64,000 bases of DNA from Copromyces sp. CBS 386.78 (lineage: Eukaryota > Ascomycota > Sordariomycetes > Sordariales > Sordariaceae), in the NCBI GenBank assembly GCA_030685235.1, contig MU839146.1, positions 1-64,000 on the forward strand. Reading direction: 5' to 3'. Below are positions 48,511-59,335 of the stretch, one piece after another (positions within the stretch are counted from its first letter, which is position 1; every line of letters starts with the position of its first letter). Position numbers and translations under genes: made by a program. Under the pieces are notes generated by a model. That model made no database searches, was not told the origin of the DNA, and saw only the letters and a program-made list of their open reading frames with translations.

Positions 48511-50735
48511 TCATAATGAAAGCCTCGTTGGCGTCGCCAAACTTCCCCCGTTTCCTCCTCCTCCTGCCGGGCCCGCGGTTGTATGCCTCTTCGGTCGCAA
48601 ATTGATCACCATCTCCAATTCCTTCAGCATGCCCCTGCTTGCCTCTGACTTTTCCCTCTGCATCGCTCTCATCTCCCTCTCCTCCTTCATTTTCACCAAC
48701 CTCTCTTCTCTCGTCAATATACTCCTCGGCCGAGCTGGTAGCGCAACCGCCTCGAACACATCCGGCTCGTTGGAACTGGGCGGAGAGTTTTGTGTAGGAG
48801 AAGTCTCCCCGTTTAGCGCTTTCAGCGCATCCTCCGCTCCACCACCGGTTTCGCTCTCTTCGCCGACGGTAGTCAAACCGCTTAGCGAAGTAGCGGGCGA
48901 ATAAAGCATGCTCATAGACGAAATACGTTTCTCGTTGCGGTCGATACCAGATGCCAAGGCAGCCTTGCCGTCTTCCCATGCTTGTTGGAGCATCTTGAGG
49001 TCTTGCCCGATGGACTCGTATTGCGACATGAGGTCGAACCCAACTTCGGAGACATCGTCGGCTTTGTCGAGTGCTTTCTCGGACTCTTCACGCAACATAA
49101 TCAGCTTGGCTTGGAGCCCGCGAATGCCCGTCGATAGAGAGTTTAGCTTGCGGAATTGTGTTCGGCGTTTCTCCCGGTTGGGGGAAAGAGGGAACTTGGT
49201 TTCGGGGATAGCGGGGAAGCCTATCTTCGTTAGCTGTGTTCGAAGTACGACAAGGGAAGAAGTAAACTCACTCTCTTCATCACTCAAGATAACACGAAGC
49301 CTCTCGTAGCAATCGCCCGTCAAAGTGCTCAACTGATTGAGACACTGCGCCGCCGTCGACCACCGCACAAAGTCGCTGTTATCTCCCGTAGCCTCGAACG
49401 CAAGCAAAGCGCAGAGAAGCAGCTTGCGGATGGTGTGAAACCGAGCAGCGGCAATCTTGAGCACCCGTAATGACTCCGCCTCCTCTGTCGCATCCTCCGG
49501 AAACCCTTGCATCGCATCGGAAATGTCAAAATCGGTAATGTCGTAAACGTCGTAGTACTTTTCCAGATCCAACTGTTCCGAAAGCCCCTTCACCGCTGTC
49601 TTCACCTGGATGTAACTCTTGATCATGTCCGCAAAGCGCTGCTTGAGGGCCTTGCGTAGGCGTCCGCATCGTCTCGTTTGGCTTCGGTCTTCGATTCGGC
49701 TGATGGGCGGTAGAGGCGCACTCCTAGATATCTGTTAGCCCTGGATACTCACCGTTTCATTGGGAAGTCCAAACTCACAGCCTATAACCCCTCGACACAA
49801 GCTCAACCTCCTGAATCAACGACAGCGCCGCACTAGTGGCGCTATCCCAATCCTGACTCTTCGCCACGAAAGTCGCTACCTCCGCCAGCACCTTATTCCG
49901 CACAAATCTCAACCACTGTTTCCGGATATAAAAGTGCGCCACCAATCCCACCGCAACCGCGACCACCACGGTAATCAAAACCCCCCTCTTCGTCAACCGG
50001 GTATATCCTCCCAAGCACAGCCACCTTATCCCCAACGCCACCACCAACGCTCCCGTAGCCGTCGCAATCAACCCCGTCGAGTTCGGTAATACCACATCGT
50101 TACCCTGCTGCCCTTTGGAAGTATCGGCATCCTGGTTTCGGTAGAAGTGATTCAGCCCCGCAACCGAATGTCCGCTCAACAACTGCGAAGCGACAATCGT
50201 GTAGCGGAACTGCTCGATGAACTTCTGGTTGTCGGCGCGGTCTATCCTCGCTGTCACGGTTTTCTTGATCCCAAGGAGCTTCATTAGTTCGACCCCTATG
50301 GCCTCCATTATTTGAGCATAGAACCTTACAGAGTAGGAGTCATGTAGCGAGCCGAGGGAGCTGTAGCGCTTCATGCGGTGTGGGATGTCGAGGTGTATTG
50401 GCTCAGGGGTGTTCTTTCGAAACCGCTTGCGGACCATGGGGCGGCCTACGGGCGCGAAGTTGGGGGAGGAGGGGGGTGAGATGCTGTGGTCGGATATGCG
50501 GTCATTGTCATCGTGGGCATCGTGGAATTGGGGGCTGCCATTGTGATCGGAGGAGTCGGAGGCTGGCGGTGTTGGCCAGTTATTGCTATTGTTATTGCTT
50601 GTTTCTTCGCCTTGATCTGTCATGGCAAAGTAAACCGGTCAGAGAGATGTTTGATAATGAGTAAAAGGAAGGTAAGCGAAACGAACCCTTGAGATAATTG
50701 GCAAGAGGCTCGCAATCCTGAATTACAGTCTCCAT
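48511..50735 (-). CDS. Vezatin/Inp2-like myosin-binding membrane protein
   Basis: Four exons: 50735-50687, 50616-49779, 49723-49272 and 49220-48511 (682 aa, frame-checked). The third intron (49271-49221, 51 bp with a CTAAC branch) is in frame without stops but is best spliced, giving ESFPAIPETK. The N-terminus METVIQDCEPLANYL, two adjacent hydrophobic segments at about residues 197-218 and 228-245, the GYRLSAPLPPISRIE motif and a coiled-coil C-terminus match fungal vezatin-domain (myosin-binding) proteins. Yeast Inp2, of the same Pfam group, is the peroxisomal receptor for myosin Myo2. A role in organelle inheritance or membrane-motor linkage is therefore inferred, not shown. The exon 1 donor GTTCGT is weak but keeps the frame. 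Confidence 0.75.
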
Positions 50736-52529
50736 GGATGCAGCCACCAGCACAACCGGACGACTTGGACAAGGACGACGGAACTCGGACGACAAGAGAA
50801 CGGAGAAGGAACATCCAACAAAGAACACGGGCGGTCGATGTATGTGGTGCTAGCTCTCCATCTGGCGCCAGGCGGCAACTCTAATCAAGAAAGAGGGGTG
50901 TTTGTCCCTTGTCTAGTACAGATACAAGGCCGGCGGCACCACGCAGTGTTTCCTTGTTTCAAGTCCCGGTTTCCCCTCCCAAATGTAATATGGGCGCGGC
51001 GCGGTGCGATGTGGCTGTGAGGTGAGAATCGGTGGGTTTCCCTTTGTCGCTTATGCTATGCGAGGTGCAGTGGTCGAGACGTGCGAATGGAGACAGTCCA
51101 GCGCAAGGCGATGTGTTTGAGTGCGTCTTGGTAATGTCGGTTATCGGTGCATATGCCCTTTCGTCTTTGTTGTTCCGTAAAACGCTGTCGAGATTCGATC
51201 GATCGTGGTTTCGTCGTTGTATGTATTGTCGATGTTGAAAAGGAGTGTGTCGAGGTTGGAAATTGGTGTAAGTGAACTAATGATGACGGATGGAGAATGA
51301 TGACCGAGCGGACGTTGACGAAACGGAGTAGGTACTGTAGAACCGGGAAACGGGCGGCCTCCGAGACAACGACTGACTGACGTCCTCCAAGAAGGGAAAT
51401 TGTGGGATGTGACTAGTGGGATGATTATGGAAGCCTTCTTTTTCCCTCAACAAGTGAATCTCTCTCCACAGCTTTGAGTCCGAAAATAACAGCTTTCTAG
51501 GTCCTTGTGATGCTCATTTAAAGGTCATGGAACCCTGGCAGATGACGTTAAATTTGGCGCCACTCGTCTGCAACTCAGCGAACCAGGGGGGTGGGTTTCT
51601 GTTTTGTATCTTACCGTATCTTGTTAGGTATCTGCTGTCTCCAGTAACCAAGTGCCAGCAAAGTGAGAATAAAAAGAGGCCCAACGTCGCACAAATATGT
51701 CACTCCCAGGAGTGATCCATAGAGCTGATCCTTTATATCGGTGAGCCAGGAGAAAAGAAGCAGGCTGGGAAAGACCCAAATCATTCACTCACTCATTCAA
51801 TGACACTTTCCCTTCAGGAGGTTGGACCGTTACGCTACTGCACCATGAACCCTGCTGTGACCCTGACAATTTGTACTTACCCCAATTCATGCCAGTCGCC
51901 GTGGTCAACCGTCGCCAAGTCACCACGGTCATAAAACGGTAAGATACGATAAGATTACAACGGATCGACGGGCCAAAGCTTCCATCCGACGGGCCAAAGC
52001 TTCCGGCAAGGGAGCCGTAGAGGTTCTTAGGTAGCAGCCAGGTGAACCCTGATGCAACGTGCCCTGTTGCCTGCCCCGGGAACTTCAGCTCACTGCATGA
52101 CACCGCGGCTTCGGGGCAGGCATCGTTGAGTTGAGCTCCGTTTCCCTGACGTTGGGGTCAATTGACAGTTGCGGCTCCAAGCGATTAACGACACCACCTA
52201 GATCACGAAGCGCATCGCCATCTCACAACGACCCACGACGACACGAACGACGAAACGAATCCAGACATCTTGGACGAAACCCGACTAAAACGAACGGAAC
52301 CGAGAACGAAAAGGAACGAAGACCGCTGACGATCCGGGGTAAATTGCGCTATTGCCCATTTATTTGCCTTGAAGAAGCTTCAGTTGCACCACCACTTGCG
52401 ATAATCACCACCACCCAGTCGCAAGTCGCATACACACCTACCGTAGGCCTGGCGCCAGATACGCGAACACCACACCCAAACACCCAAACCATAATATAAT
52501 TCATACCCGAGATACAGCAAGCAGCCAAG
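50736..52529. other. Divergent intergenic region
   Basis: Promoter region between the vezatin-like gene (-) and EMC6 (+). A 17-bp direct repeat GACGGGCCAAAGCTTCC lies at about 51967 and 51988. No gene recognised. Confidence 0.5.
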
Positions 52530-53123
52530 ATGTTGTCCGAAAAAGACTACCAGATCTCGCCGATTGTGCAGGAAAGCGTGATGCACAACACCAAGGTTCG
52601 TTTGTTTACCTACACTACAGCCCGGTGCCGGCACCCGCCGTATCTTTTTTTCCTTTTCCTTTTCCTTTACATCAAGCTCCGCGTCAAGCTCCACTCCCTT
52701 CCCCTCCCCTCCCTCCTCCTCTCAATCCATAAAATCCCACACCACCTTACTAACCCAACCCCATATTACCTCTATCCTATCCAGTCCCTCCAAAACCTAC
52801 AATCCCTCTCCGCCTCCCTCTTCGGCATTTCCGCCGGTATTCTCGGTCTCGAATCCTACTCGGGCTTCCTCTTCTACATCTTCTTTTCCTTCCTGACCTC
52901 CCTGCTCATGTACATGATCCGCGTCGTCGCGCCCTTTTCCTCGGCGGCACCAAAGGAGTACAAGGAGAACAAGGGAACAACCGGAAACGGACTGGGCAGC
53001 GGAGTGGGAGGAGTCAACAAGTACTTTAGGGGAGGATTCGAGTTTTGGGCGGGCGGCATCATGAATGGGTTTGCGGGGTTTGTGTTGACTTGGACCTTGT
53101 TTTATGGGCTGGTTAGGGCTTAG
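52530..53123 (+). CDS. emc6: ER membrane protein complex subunit 6 (EMC6)
   Basis: Exons 52530-52595 and 52785-53123, separated by a 189-bp intron (GTTCGT donor, CTAACCC branch, CCAG acceptor), give 134 aa. The intron is a multiple of three and stop-free, so an unspliced reading would look like a longer protein. Family features are the N-terminal PIVQESVMHNTK, then SLQNLQSLSASLFGISAGILGL, and three hydrophobic segments including the C-terminal GFAGFVLTWTLFYGLV. EMC6 is a core membrane subunit of the EMC insertase, which places tail-anchored and multipass proteins in the ER. A Gly/Asn-rich loop before the last segment is typical of filamentous fungi. Confidence 0.92.
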   Translation: MLSEKDYQISPIVQESVMHNTKVRLFTYTTARCRHPPYLFFLFLFLYIKLRVKLHSLPLPSLLLSIHKIPHHLTNPTPYYLYPIQSLQNLQSLSASLFGISAGILGLESYSGFLFYIFFSFLTSLLMYMIRVVAPFSSAAPKEYKENKGTTGNGLGSGVGGVNKYFRGGFEFWAGGIMNGFAGFVLTWTLFYGLVRA

Positions 53124-53712
53124 GTGGTTTTGAGTAAAGAGAGGTGAGGTGAGGTGAGGGGAGGAATAACGGAACCGACTGGAGTCTGGGAAAGGGTGTG
53201 GTGAAGTGGGATGGATGGGTTGACGGGACGTGGACTTTAGGAGGTGAGGTCAAAGGGAACAGAAAGCAGAGGACAAACGGGAGATCTGATTGATCTCTTG
53301 GAAGGTCGGGCGGGAAGTTACCTAGTGTATGCGCCTTCTCTATGGCTGAGGGCACAAGGGAAGCTCCGAGAGAATTGGACAGGGCAGACATGATGGGTGC
53401 TGTGTCACGTTTGGTTATACGAACAGAATCTCTGGGCTACAACGACGACATCAAGTGTCCATTAGAAATGCAATTTATTTATTCATGCTACCAAAAAGAC
53501 TACTCGTACATACCAACGAAATCTACCTGGATTTATATATAGTAGCTATGTCTGTCAATTCAGCCTCCAACATCATGATAAATCCAACAACGCTGTGACA
53601 GAACAACAAAAGCCAAAGAAAAAGTTCCCTGATTCCAAAACGAAAGAAGTCAAAAATGCACTCGCTCATGTAACTCAACACTCAAACGACAGCAAGAAAA
53701 ACACATGTTCCA
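53124..53712. other. Convergent 3' region
   Basis: 3' flanks of EMC6 (+) and the GTPBP-like gene (-). Nothing recognised. Confidence 0.5.
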
Positions 53713-56520
53713 TCACTCAACAATCTCAACAACCCTCCCCACAAACCCCTCCAACCGCGACGACCGATCCCGACTCCCGTTATCACCCAATATCAAGATC
53801 CTCGAACCTAGCTCGATCCACTCGCGGTTGGAGAGCAGCTCAAGTTGGACTTCACATCCTCTCTTTCTCCCTTCCTCATCACCGTGGCCATTGCCAGTTG
53901 CGGCACGGCGGGCATCCTCATCCTCACCCTCGCCAAAGGTAAACACATCTCCATCATCACCCCCTTCATCCTTGGCCGTAACCGTAGACTCGGTATGCAG
54001 AGAGGGACTGCGAGTAGCACGTAGACGAGTAACCCCTAGCACCCTCGCCGCCGCCCTAACGCTGGCCACGTATACGTTGACTAGACTTCCCACCGTCAAG
54101 GCAGCTGCTACCCCTCCCACTTCTTCTTCCTCTGCCTCTGCGGTGCCATCACTGCTGGAGCCATTGTTGGAACCGCCGTCGTCATCCTCAAAAACCGCCG
54201 TAAGCCCACTGGCAGCCTGTAACGTGGTAGACGACATGTGTTTCCCAGGAACAGCGAGAACCATCCCCTTTCTTATCCTCGCTGCCCGTTTGCTTCCCGC
54301 TGTGCCATTCACATTACCCACCTCTGCACTTGCTGCATGATCAAAAACCATGCCTATACTTCCCACCTGCCCCGCAGCCAGCGTTTGCACCGGCAACTGC
54401 AAGTTTCTGATAGAAACAACCTTGGCGGTATGCCACTCGCCTTTTGCTGAGGAAGCAGAAGCTGACGGGTTAGTCTTGGTCGAGGACAACCGGTTCAGCT
54501 CGGCAGAAGAGGGGTTTGCTTCCAGGTCGGAGAGGGTAGGACGGAGGTGGTTGTCACTGCCCGTGGCTGGGCTGGGGGTGTCGCTGCTCTCCTCTGCAGT
54601 CGAGGTCGCAGGGAAAGGACCAACGACTACCGTATCCCCAATCGACAAGCTTCCGAAGCGTAGGTAGCCAGCTACCACGGTGCCGAGGTCCGTTTCTTCG
54701 TCCGAGTCGCCTGTTGCTAACGATGACGAGGCAGCGAGGTTGTATTGGTCTTCGATGTGGAAGAGAGAGGCAGGTTGCTCGGGGTTTAGAGCCGGGCCGG
54801 TGAAGTCATGCGCTGTAGGAGTTGGCGGTAAAGGTAAGCCTTGGAGTAAGGCGTGTAACATACCCAGACCGCGACCGTCGACGGCGGAGGTGAGGACTAT
54901 CGGGATGATTGATAGGAAATCACCACCACCGTTGGAAGCGAGTTGGTCGGCAATTTTAGCGACGGCTGCCTCCTCGGTTGGTGAGACGTGGGTGAGCTCA
55001 TGAGGAGTGGTGGCGTCTGCTTTGAGGATGGCGGGAGCTCTGCCGGCTCGCTTGATTCCTGTTAGGACTTTGTTGAGGGTTGAGAGGATTGATGGTTTGG
55101 ATGCGAGATCGAGTTTGGTGATGATGATTGCTAACGGCAACTTGAGCCTCAAGCACAGCTCGAGGTGGGCGGAGGCCAGATCAATGCCACTGTTGCTACC
55201 GGTTGGTGTGGTCCCCAGGGCCGAAGCATCAACAGAAGGGGAAGCATCGCTGCCGTCGGCTGCTATGCAGAGTAATGTCCAATGCGGCGCCCAACCAACA
55301 ATACCGCGGAGGATAGTCCTACGATATCTTGGAGCTCCGGCCGAGTCCACCAGGTAGACTAACCGGCCGTCTTTGGTAAAGTCATGGACGTCGATCCAAG
55401 ATTCAACCCCGCTGTGAGCATCGTTGATGATTTCGCCTTGGTTGTAGCCGACGAGTGCTTGAGCCACCGAGGAAGTGACGCCCGAAGCTACTTCGTGGGG
55501 GTGCTTGAGCAAATTGAGCCGGCTCTTGCCACGGCCGTTATCCAGAGTTCCCTGAGACAAAATGCCCAAAAGCGTAGATTTCCCAGACGTAGTCGGCCCC
55601 GTAAGCGTAACGCGCAGCTGGTTCGCAGTCAACGGGCCCTGTTTCATGGTCGACGACAAAGCCGAAGACAGAGCACCACCGCTACCGCTGGCTTGAGCAG
55701 TCAAGTCTGGCATGATGAGAGCTTCGGCCACCCATAACTTGTCCTTGCGTCGATTGTCCTGGGGTTCTCCGAATAATGAATCCCCAGGCTCATCTGATGG
55801 CTCAATCCACTCGCACTCGCCCACTATCACCATCCTCAACACATTCATGTTGCACCCCAAGCTTGCTGCCATGACTCTGAGGTTTGCCAAACTTTCGTCC
55901 AGCTCATCTCTCGTTAGCCCCACTAGCGTGCCATCATCGGCCACACCAATCTCATACAGCGCACCTCTTGACGCCTCCAAACCAGGGAGCAGTTTTCCCA
56001 GCTTAAGCTGCCCATTCCGCGCCAGCTCATCCGGATCCGGCAGTTTCGGAATCACCAGATCTACCGCCGCAGAACTAGCATGGTAAGGACACGACTGCTG
56101 CAGCCTCCATAGCAACTGGGTAGTCAGATGCTCAAAGCGGTCCTGTCTCGTTGTGGTGGCGCCGGAAGACCCTCCAAGGGACACTGGAGTGCCGCGTAAC
56201 GAGTTGGAAGTGGGATCATAAGGCAGTGGTCTGCTCTGGGTAGAGCCGCAGATCTTGGCTGTCGAAGTGCTGCTGTGCTCGTACTTGCGCCGGGGCCGGA
56301 GGAGGAGGTGCAGCTTGTATTCGGTTGGACCTTCTTGGGGCTCGGCTTCCAGACGGGTGATGCCGTTGTAGTCGGAGAGGAGACCGGTTTGGACAACGCC
56401 GGCGGTGGTGGGGGTTGATGAGCGGATCTCCGGGGTGGAACGCCGGCTGGGCCCTTCAGAGGGTTTGAGCCACGGAGAAGAGACTCGCGGGGGGTTGGGA
56501 TCGAATGTGAAGACGGACAT
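53713..56520 (-). CDS. GTPBP1/GTPBP2-like translational GTPase
   Basis: Single-exon frame of 935 aa from the ATG at 56520 (MSVFTFDPNPPRVSSPWLKP). The frame is open 46 codons further to 56658, but that extension looks like leader. GTPase motifs: G1 GPTTSGKST at about 308-316, G2 Thr in SGVTSSV, G3 DSAG (YLVDSAGAPRYRRT), G4 TKLD. It is followed by EF-Tu domain II/III-like beta regions (GYLRFGSLSIGDTVVVGPF; REWIELGSRILIL). GTPBP1/2 proteins are EF-1A relatives implicated in ribosome rescue and mRNA surveillance. The G1 and G3 loops differ from the GNVDAGKST/DLAG of animals but keep the nucleotide-binding residues. Low-complexity acidic inserts are common in fungal members. Confidence 0.85.
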   Translation of the reverse strand: MSVFTFDPNPPRVSSPWLKPSEGPSRRSTPEIRSSTPTTAGVVQTGLLSDYNGITRLEAEPQEGPTEYKLHLLLRPRRKYEHSSTSTAKICGSTQSRPLPYDPTSNSLRGTPVSLGGSSGATTTRQDRFEHLTTQLLWRLQQSCPYHASSAAVDLVIPKLPDPDELARNGQLKLGKLLPGLEASRGALYEIGVADDGTLVGLTRDELDESLANLRVMAASLGCNMNVLRMVIVGECEWIEPSDEPGDSLFGEPQDNRRKDKLWVAEALIMPDLTAQASGSGGALSSALSSTMKQGPLTANQLRVTLTGPTTSGKSTLLGILSQGTLDNGRGKSRLNLLKHPHEVASGVTSSVAQALVGYNQGEIINDAHSGVESWIDVHDFTKDGRLVYLVDSAGAPRYRRTILRGIVGWAPHWTLLCIAADGSDASPSVDASALGTTPTGSNSGIDLASAHLELCLRLKLPLAIIITKLDLASKPSILSTLNKVLTGIKRAGRAPAILKADATTPHELTHVSPTEEAAVAKIADQLASNGGGDFLSIIPIVLTSAVDGRGLGMLHALLQGLPLPPTPTAHDFTGPALNPEQPASLFHIEDQYNLAASSSLATGDSDEETDLGTVVAGYLRFGSLSIGDTVVVGPFPATSTAEESSDTPSPATGSDNHLRPTLSDLEANPSSAELNRLSSTKTNPSASASSAKGEWHTAKVVSIRNLQLPVQTLAAGQVGSIGMVFDHAASAEVGNVNGTAGSKRAARIRKGMVLAVPGKHMSSTTLQAASGLTAVFEDDDGGSNNGSSSDGTAEAEEEEVGGVAAALTVGSLVNVYVASVRAAARVLGVTRLRATRSPSLHTESTVTAKDEGGDDGDVFTFGEGEDEDARRAATGNGHGDEEGRKRGCEVQLELLSNREWIELGSRILILGDNGSRDRSSRLEGFVGRVVEIVE

Positions 56521-58042
56521 GTTTGTGTGTTTTTGTGTCTGGGCTCGTTTGGGTGTTCCGCTGGTGGTGTGGTCGATAGGGGGTGGTGTCACTTTGACGG
56601 GAGTTCGGATCACAACCAAGCTGGTCGCTATGTGATATTGGATAAGAAGGTTTGACAAGCAAAAAACAAATAATTAGCAAGTCCCGTGGTGGTGAGATGA
56701 TAGTATTGCACGACGAAGGGATGCGTTATAGGATAATAGTGTATGTATTTGGGTGATCATTTTGGATGCTATGGAGCAAGTTGCTCGGTGTCTGGTGATG
56801 TTTGTGGTAGTGGGTGGTTTGAGTGAGGTCCGTGGAAAGGGTCCTAACTGGGTGCTTGTGGCAAGACCACTGGTCTTCTTAATGGAGGCTGGAGAATATC
56901 ATGGTGACGGTTTCTGTTGTTTACTTGTGTTTGGGATACAATAGGGGGGACGCAAGAGGGTTTGTCCTCTTCTTGAAGGTGAGGTCAAGGAGAAATAAAA
57001 GATGGAAGGTGTTTGGTCGGTGAGTGACGCACTGCATCAATGCCTCTCTTTTTCGTCCAGAGGTCTGACTCCCCACGGGCCAACTGACACAATTCCGTCC
57101 TGAACACTTGTGGCAGCCGTGCATGACCAGCAGATACGCTGAATGTTTGCCGTCCGATTTGAACAAGTTTGTCTCGATGTAAAGGGATGAAAATAACGTC
57201 ATTTCATGGCCTTTGATCGTGCAATAATCTAACCTCCTTGCAAGTACTTGCCTCTAGAAAGATGCAAGCAGTTGCCGTGGTTTTTTTGTTAGCCATTGCT
57301 GCCATTGCCCGTACATTCCAGGTCTCAGTACTAGACTGCCTGTTAGCACGGTCTTTGTAACGTGGGTCTGCAAGCAACAGAGGAAAATACGGGACAACCG
57401 CACTCAAAGCATGGAAATGTGGAGAGCGTCCATAAGCTGTAGCATCGAAGTTGGATTAAAACAATTTTTATGCCCGAGTTTTGAAAAATGGTGACCGGGT
57501 CGAGCAGAGTGCGCAATGGAGTATCATGCTAACGAACATTTCCATGATTGGAGCGGGGCGTTAATGTGTAACTTGTATACCTACCTTAGTTTCCCCCCAA
57601 CAACCACTGCTGTATTGCTCGGCTTCTCCCGCTCCTTCCAGAGCACACGGCAATAGGGCAACTGCCACGAGAGTTAATTCGGTACTTGTGCGACTACCAG
57701 CCCACAACCATTTCCCCGCACAGAGATGCCAGCCAGCTGGTCCTTCCTTAACAACAGCTGCCGCAAACTGGAGGGCAGTCTCGGTCTGCACTCTGCACTC
57801 AAAGGCAAGCTTCAATGCCGTCTCTTTGTTCGAACTTACCAAAACCAGCAAGAACTCATTCATCGATCAAGTGAGGCGGAGGCGGAGGCGAAAGGCAATA
57901 ACTGACCGGGACCATTTCCTCATCGCAAAAGAACGTCACCCGGCAACTCTATTTCGATGTTGCCCGTCGTCCTCGACCGACCTCATTCAGCCATCCATCA
58001 CCGAACTGCAGCAGCGACCACTAGCAGTTCGACACCACCAAA
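56521..58042. other. Divergent intergenic region
   Basis: Lies between the GTPBP-like gene (-) and the hypothetical gene at 58043 (+). No supported gene. Confidence 0.45.
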
Positions 58043-58786
58043 ATGGGTCGAAAAGATAGGAACCCCGCCTGGCGGGAGGCCAACATCTGGGAAAAGCATG
58101 ACCCCCCTCGGAGATACAGCATTTGGGCTACCATAACAAGAAACCCATGGGGCACCCATGATGCCGACCCAGACCCCGAAGCTCAGATACAACCTGAACC
58201 AACGGAGGATGAGGACGACCCAGATCCCGAAGCTCAGATACAACCTGAACCAAATGAGCATGAGGACGAGGAGGGAGGGAAGAAGACCAAAAAGAAGAAG
58301 AAGCGATCGATATGGCGGCCTTTGGCCTGTGGGATGAAGGTAAGCATTTATGGAAACACCATTCAGTCCCCTAGCACTACCTAGCACCTGGCCCCTACAC
58401 CACCATCCACAGCCCTAGCCTGCGACAATGTTCAAGCCCGCTTTCCCCTGGATCGCCCATCTCCACTGCCATTTCCTCGCATTTCAGCGTCTCCTCCACC
58501 ACTCAGCAACAAGGAACCAGCGGAAAAGGAGGCCCATCAACACCACCCATGTTTCGACTTTGGACTAGACCCCGAGCCCTCGAGGAAACATCAGACAAGA
58601 CGTCTTGATCTGGTACATGGGGTGGCGATGATCATGAATACCGGCACGTCCACCGCCAGGAGAGCCAGGAATGTCAACACAGCCTCAACAGCCCACCCAC
58701 AGTCTCACAAGAAGAGGACCAAAAGAGGAAATCTCAAGATGGGCGAGACGCAGACGCAGCTGAAGCAGGCCACCAGTCGGTGTTAG
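58043..58786 (+). CDS. Hypothetical protein upstream of sec-9
   Basis: Exon 1 58043-58339 (MGRKDRNPAWREANIWEK) ends in a strong GTAAGC donor. The acceptor at 58384 gives a 45-bp intron and an in-frame second exon 58385-58786, total 232 aa. The product is hydrophilic, with a tandem acidic repeat DPDPEAQIQPEP, a basic run KKTKKKKKR and a Pro-rich tail. I recognise no domain. Its position directly upstream of sec-9 is notable because sec-9-linked genes in Neurospora can take part in allorecognition, but nothing in this protein suggests that role. Other acceptors break the frame, so the model is tentative. Confidence 0.4.
58172..58272 (+). repeat. 51-bp in-frame tandem duplication
   Basis: Two copies of a unit containing CCCGAAGCTCAGATACAACC, encoding DPDPEAQIQPEP twice, within the hypothetical gene. 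Confidence 0.8.
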
Positions 58787-59335
58787 TGGTCAACATGTTC
58801 CACGACGCCATTAGCATAACAGAGACACCCAAAAATTGCCGCTTACAGGCCAGAGACCCGCGAGATCCGTCAGCACTTTCCCTCTCGATGCAGGCGTCTC
58901 CAAACCGCCCCGGCCCCTGCCTGCTCTTGCGTCCTGCAACTCGTCTACACGTGAGCATGGGACTCCCTGCCGACATGGTTACGACGCTTGTATTACGGGC
59001 CTTCCCCCAATCATTATGTACGGCAGTCCATCGGGCGGGCGTCGGGCGGGCCACAGAAGGGCCACAGGAGGAAGCACAGAAAGCTGGAACACTCTCCAGA
59101 CACCAGTCAAGACATTTGGAGCGTTCTCCAGGGGGACAACTTGCATCCCCTGTTTCCCTCATATTCTCCCTAAAACAGACCCTCCATCCATCTTTACTCC
59201 TTTTCTCTTTCCTCTCGTTCCAGTTCCACCGCATCTTGTCCATCACAACACGCCAGTTTCCATCTTTCTGATATCTCCCTTGTTCCAATAAACCTTTAAG
59301 TGTACTAAGTATTGTAACCATAACAGTTTCCCAAG
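58787..59335. other. Upstream region of sec-9
   Basis: No supported gene. The terminal 150 bases are pyrimidine-rich and probably the sec-9 leader. Confidence 0.45.
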
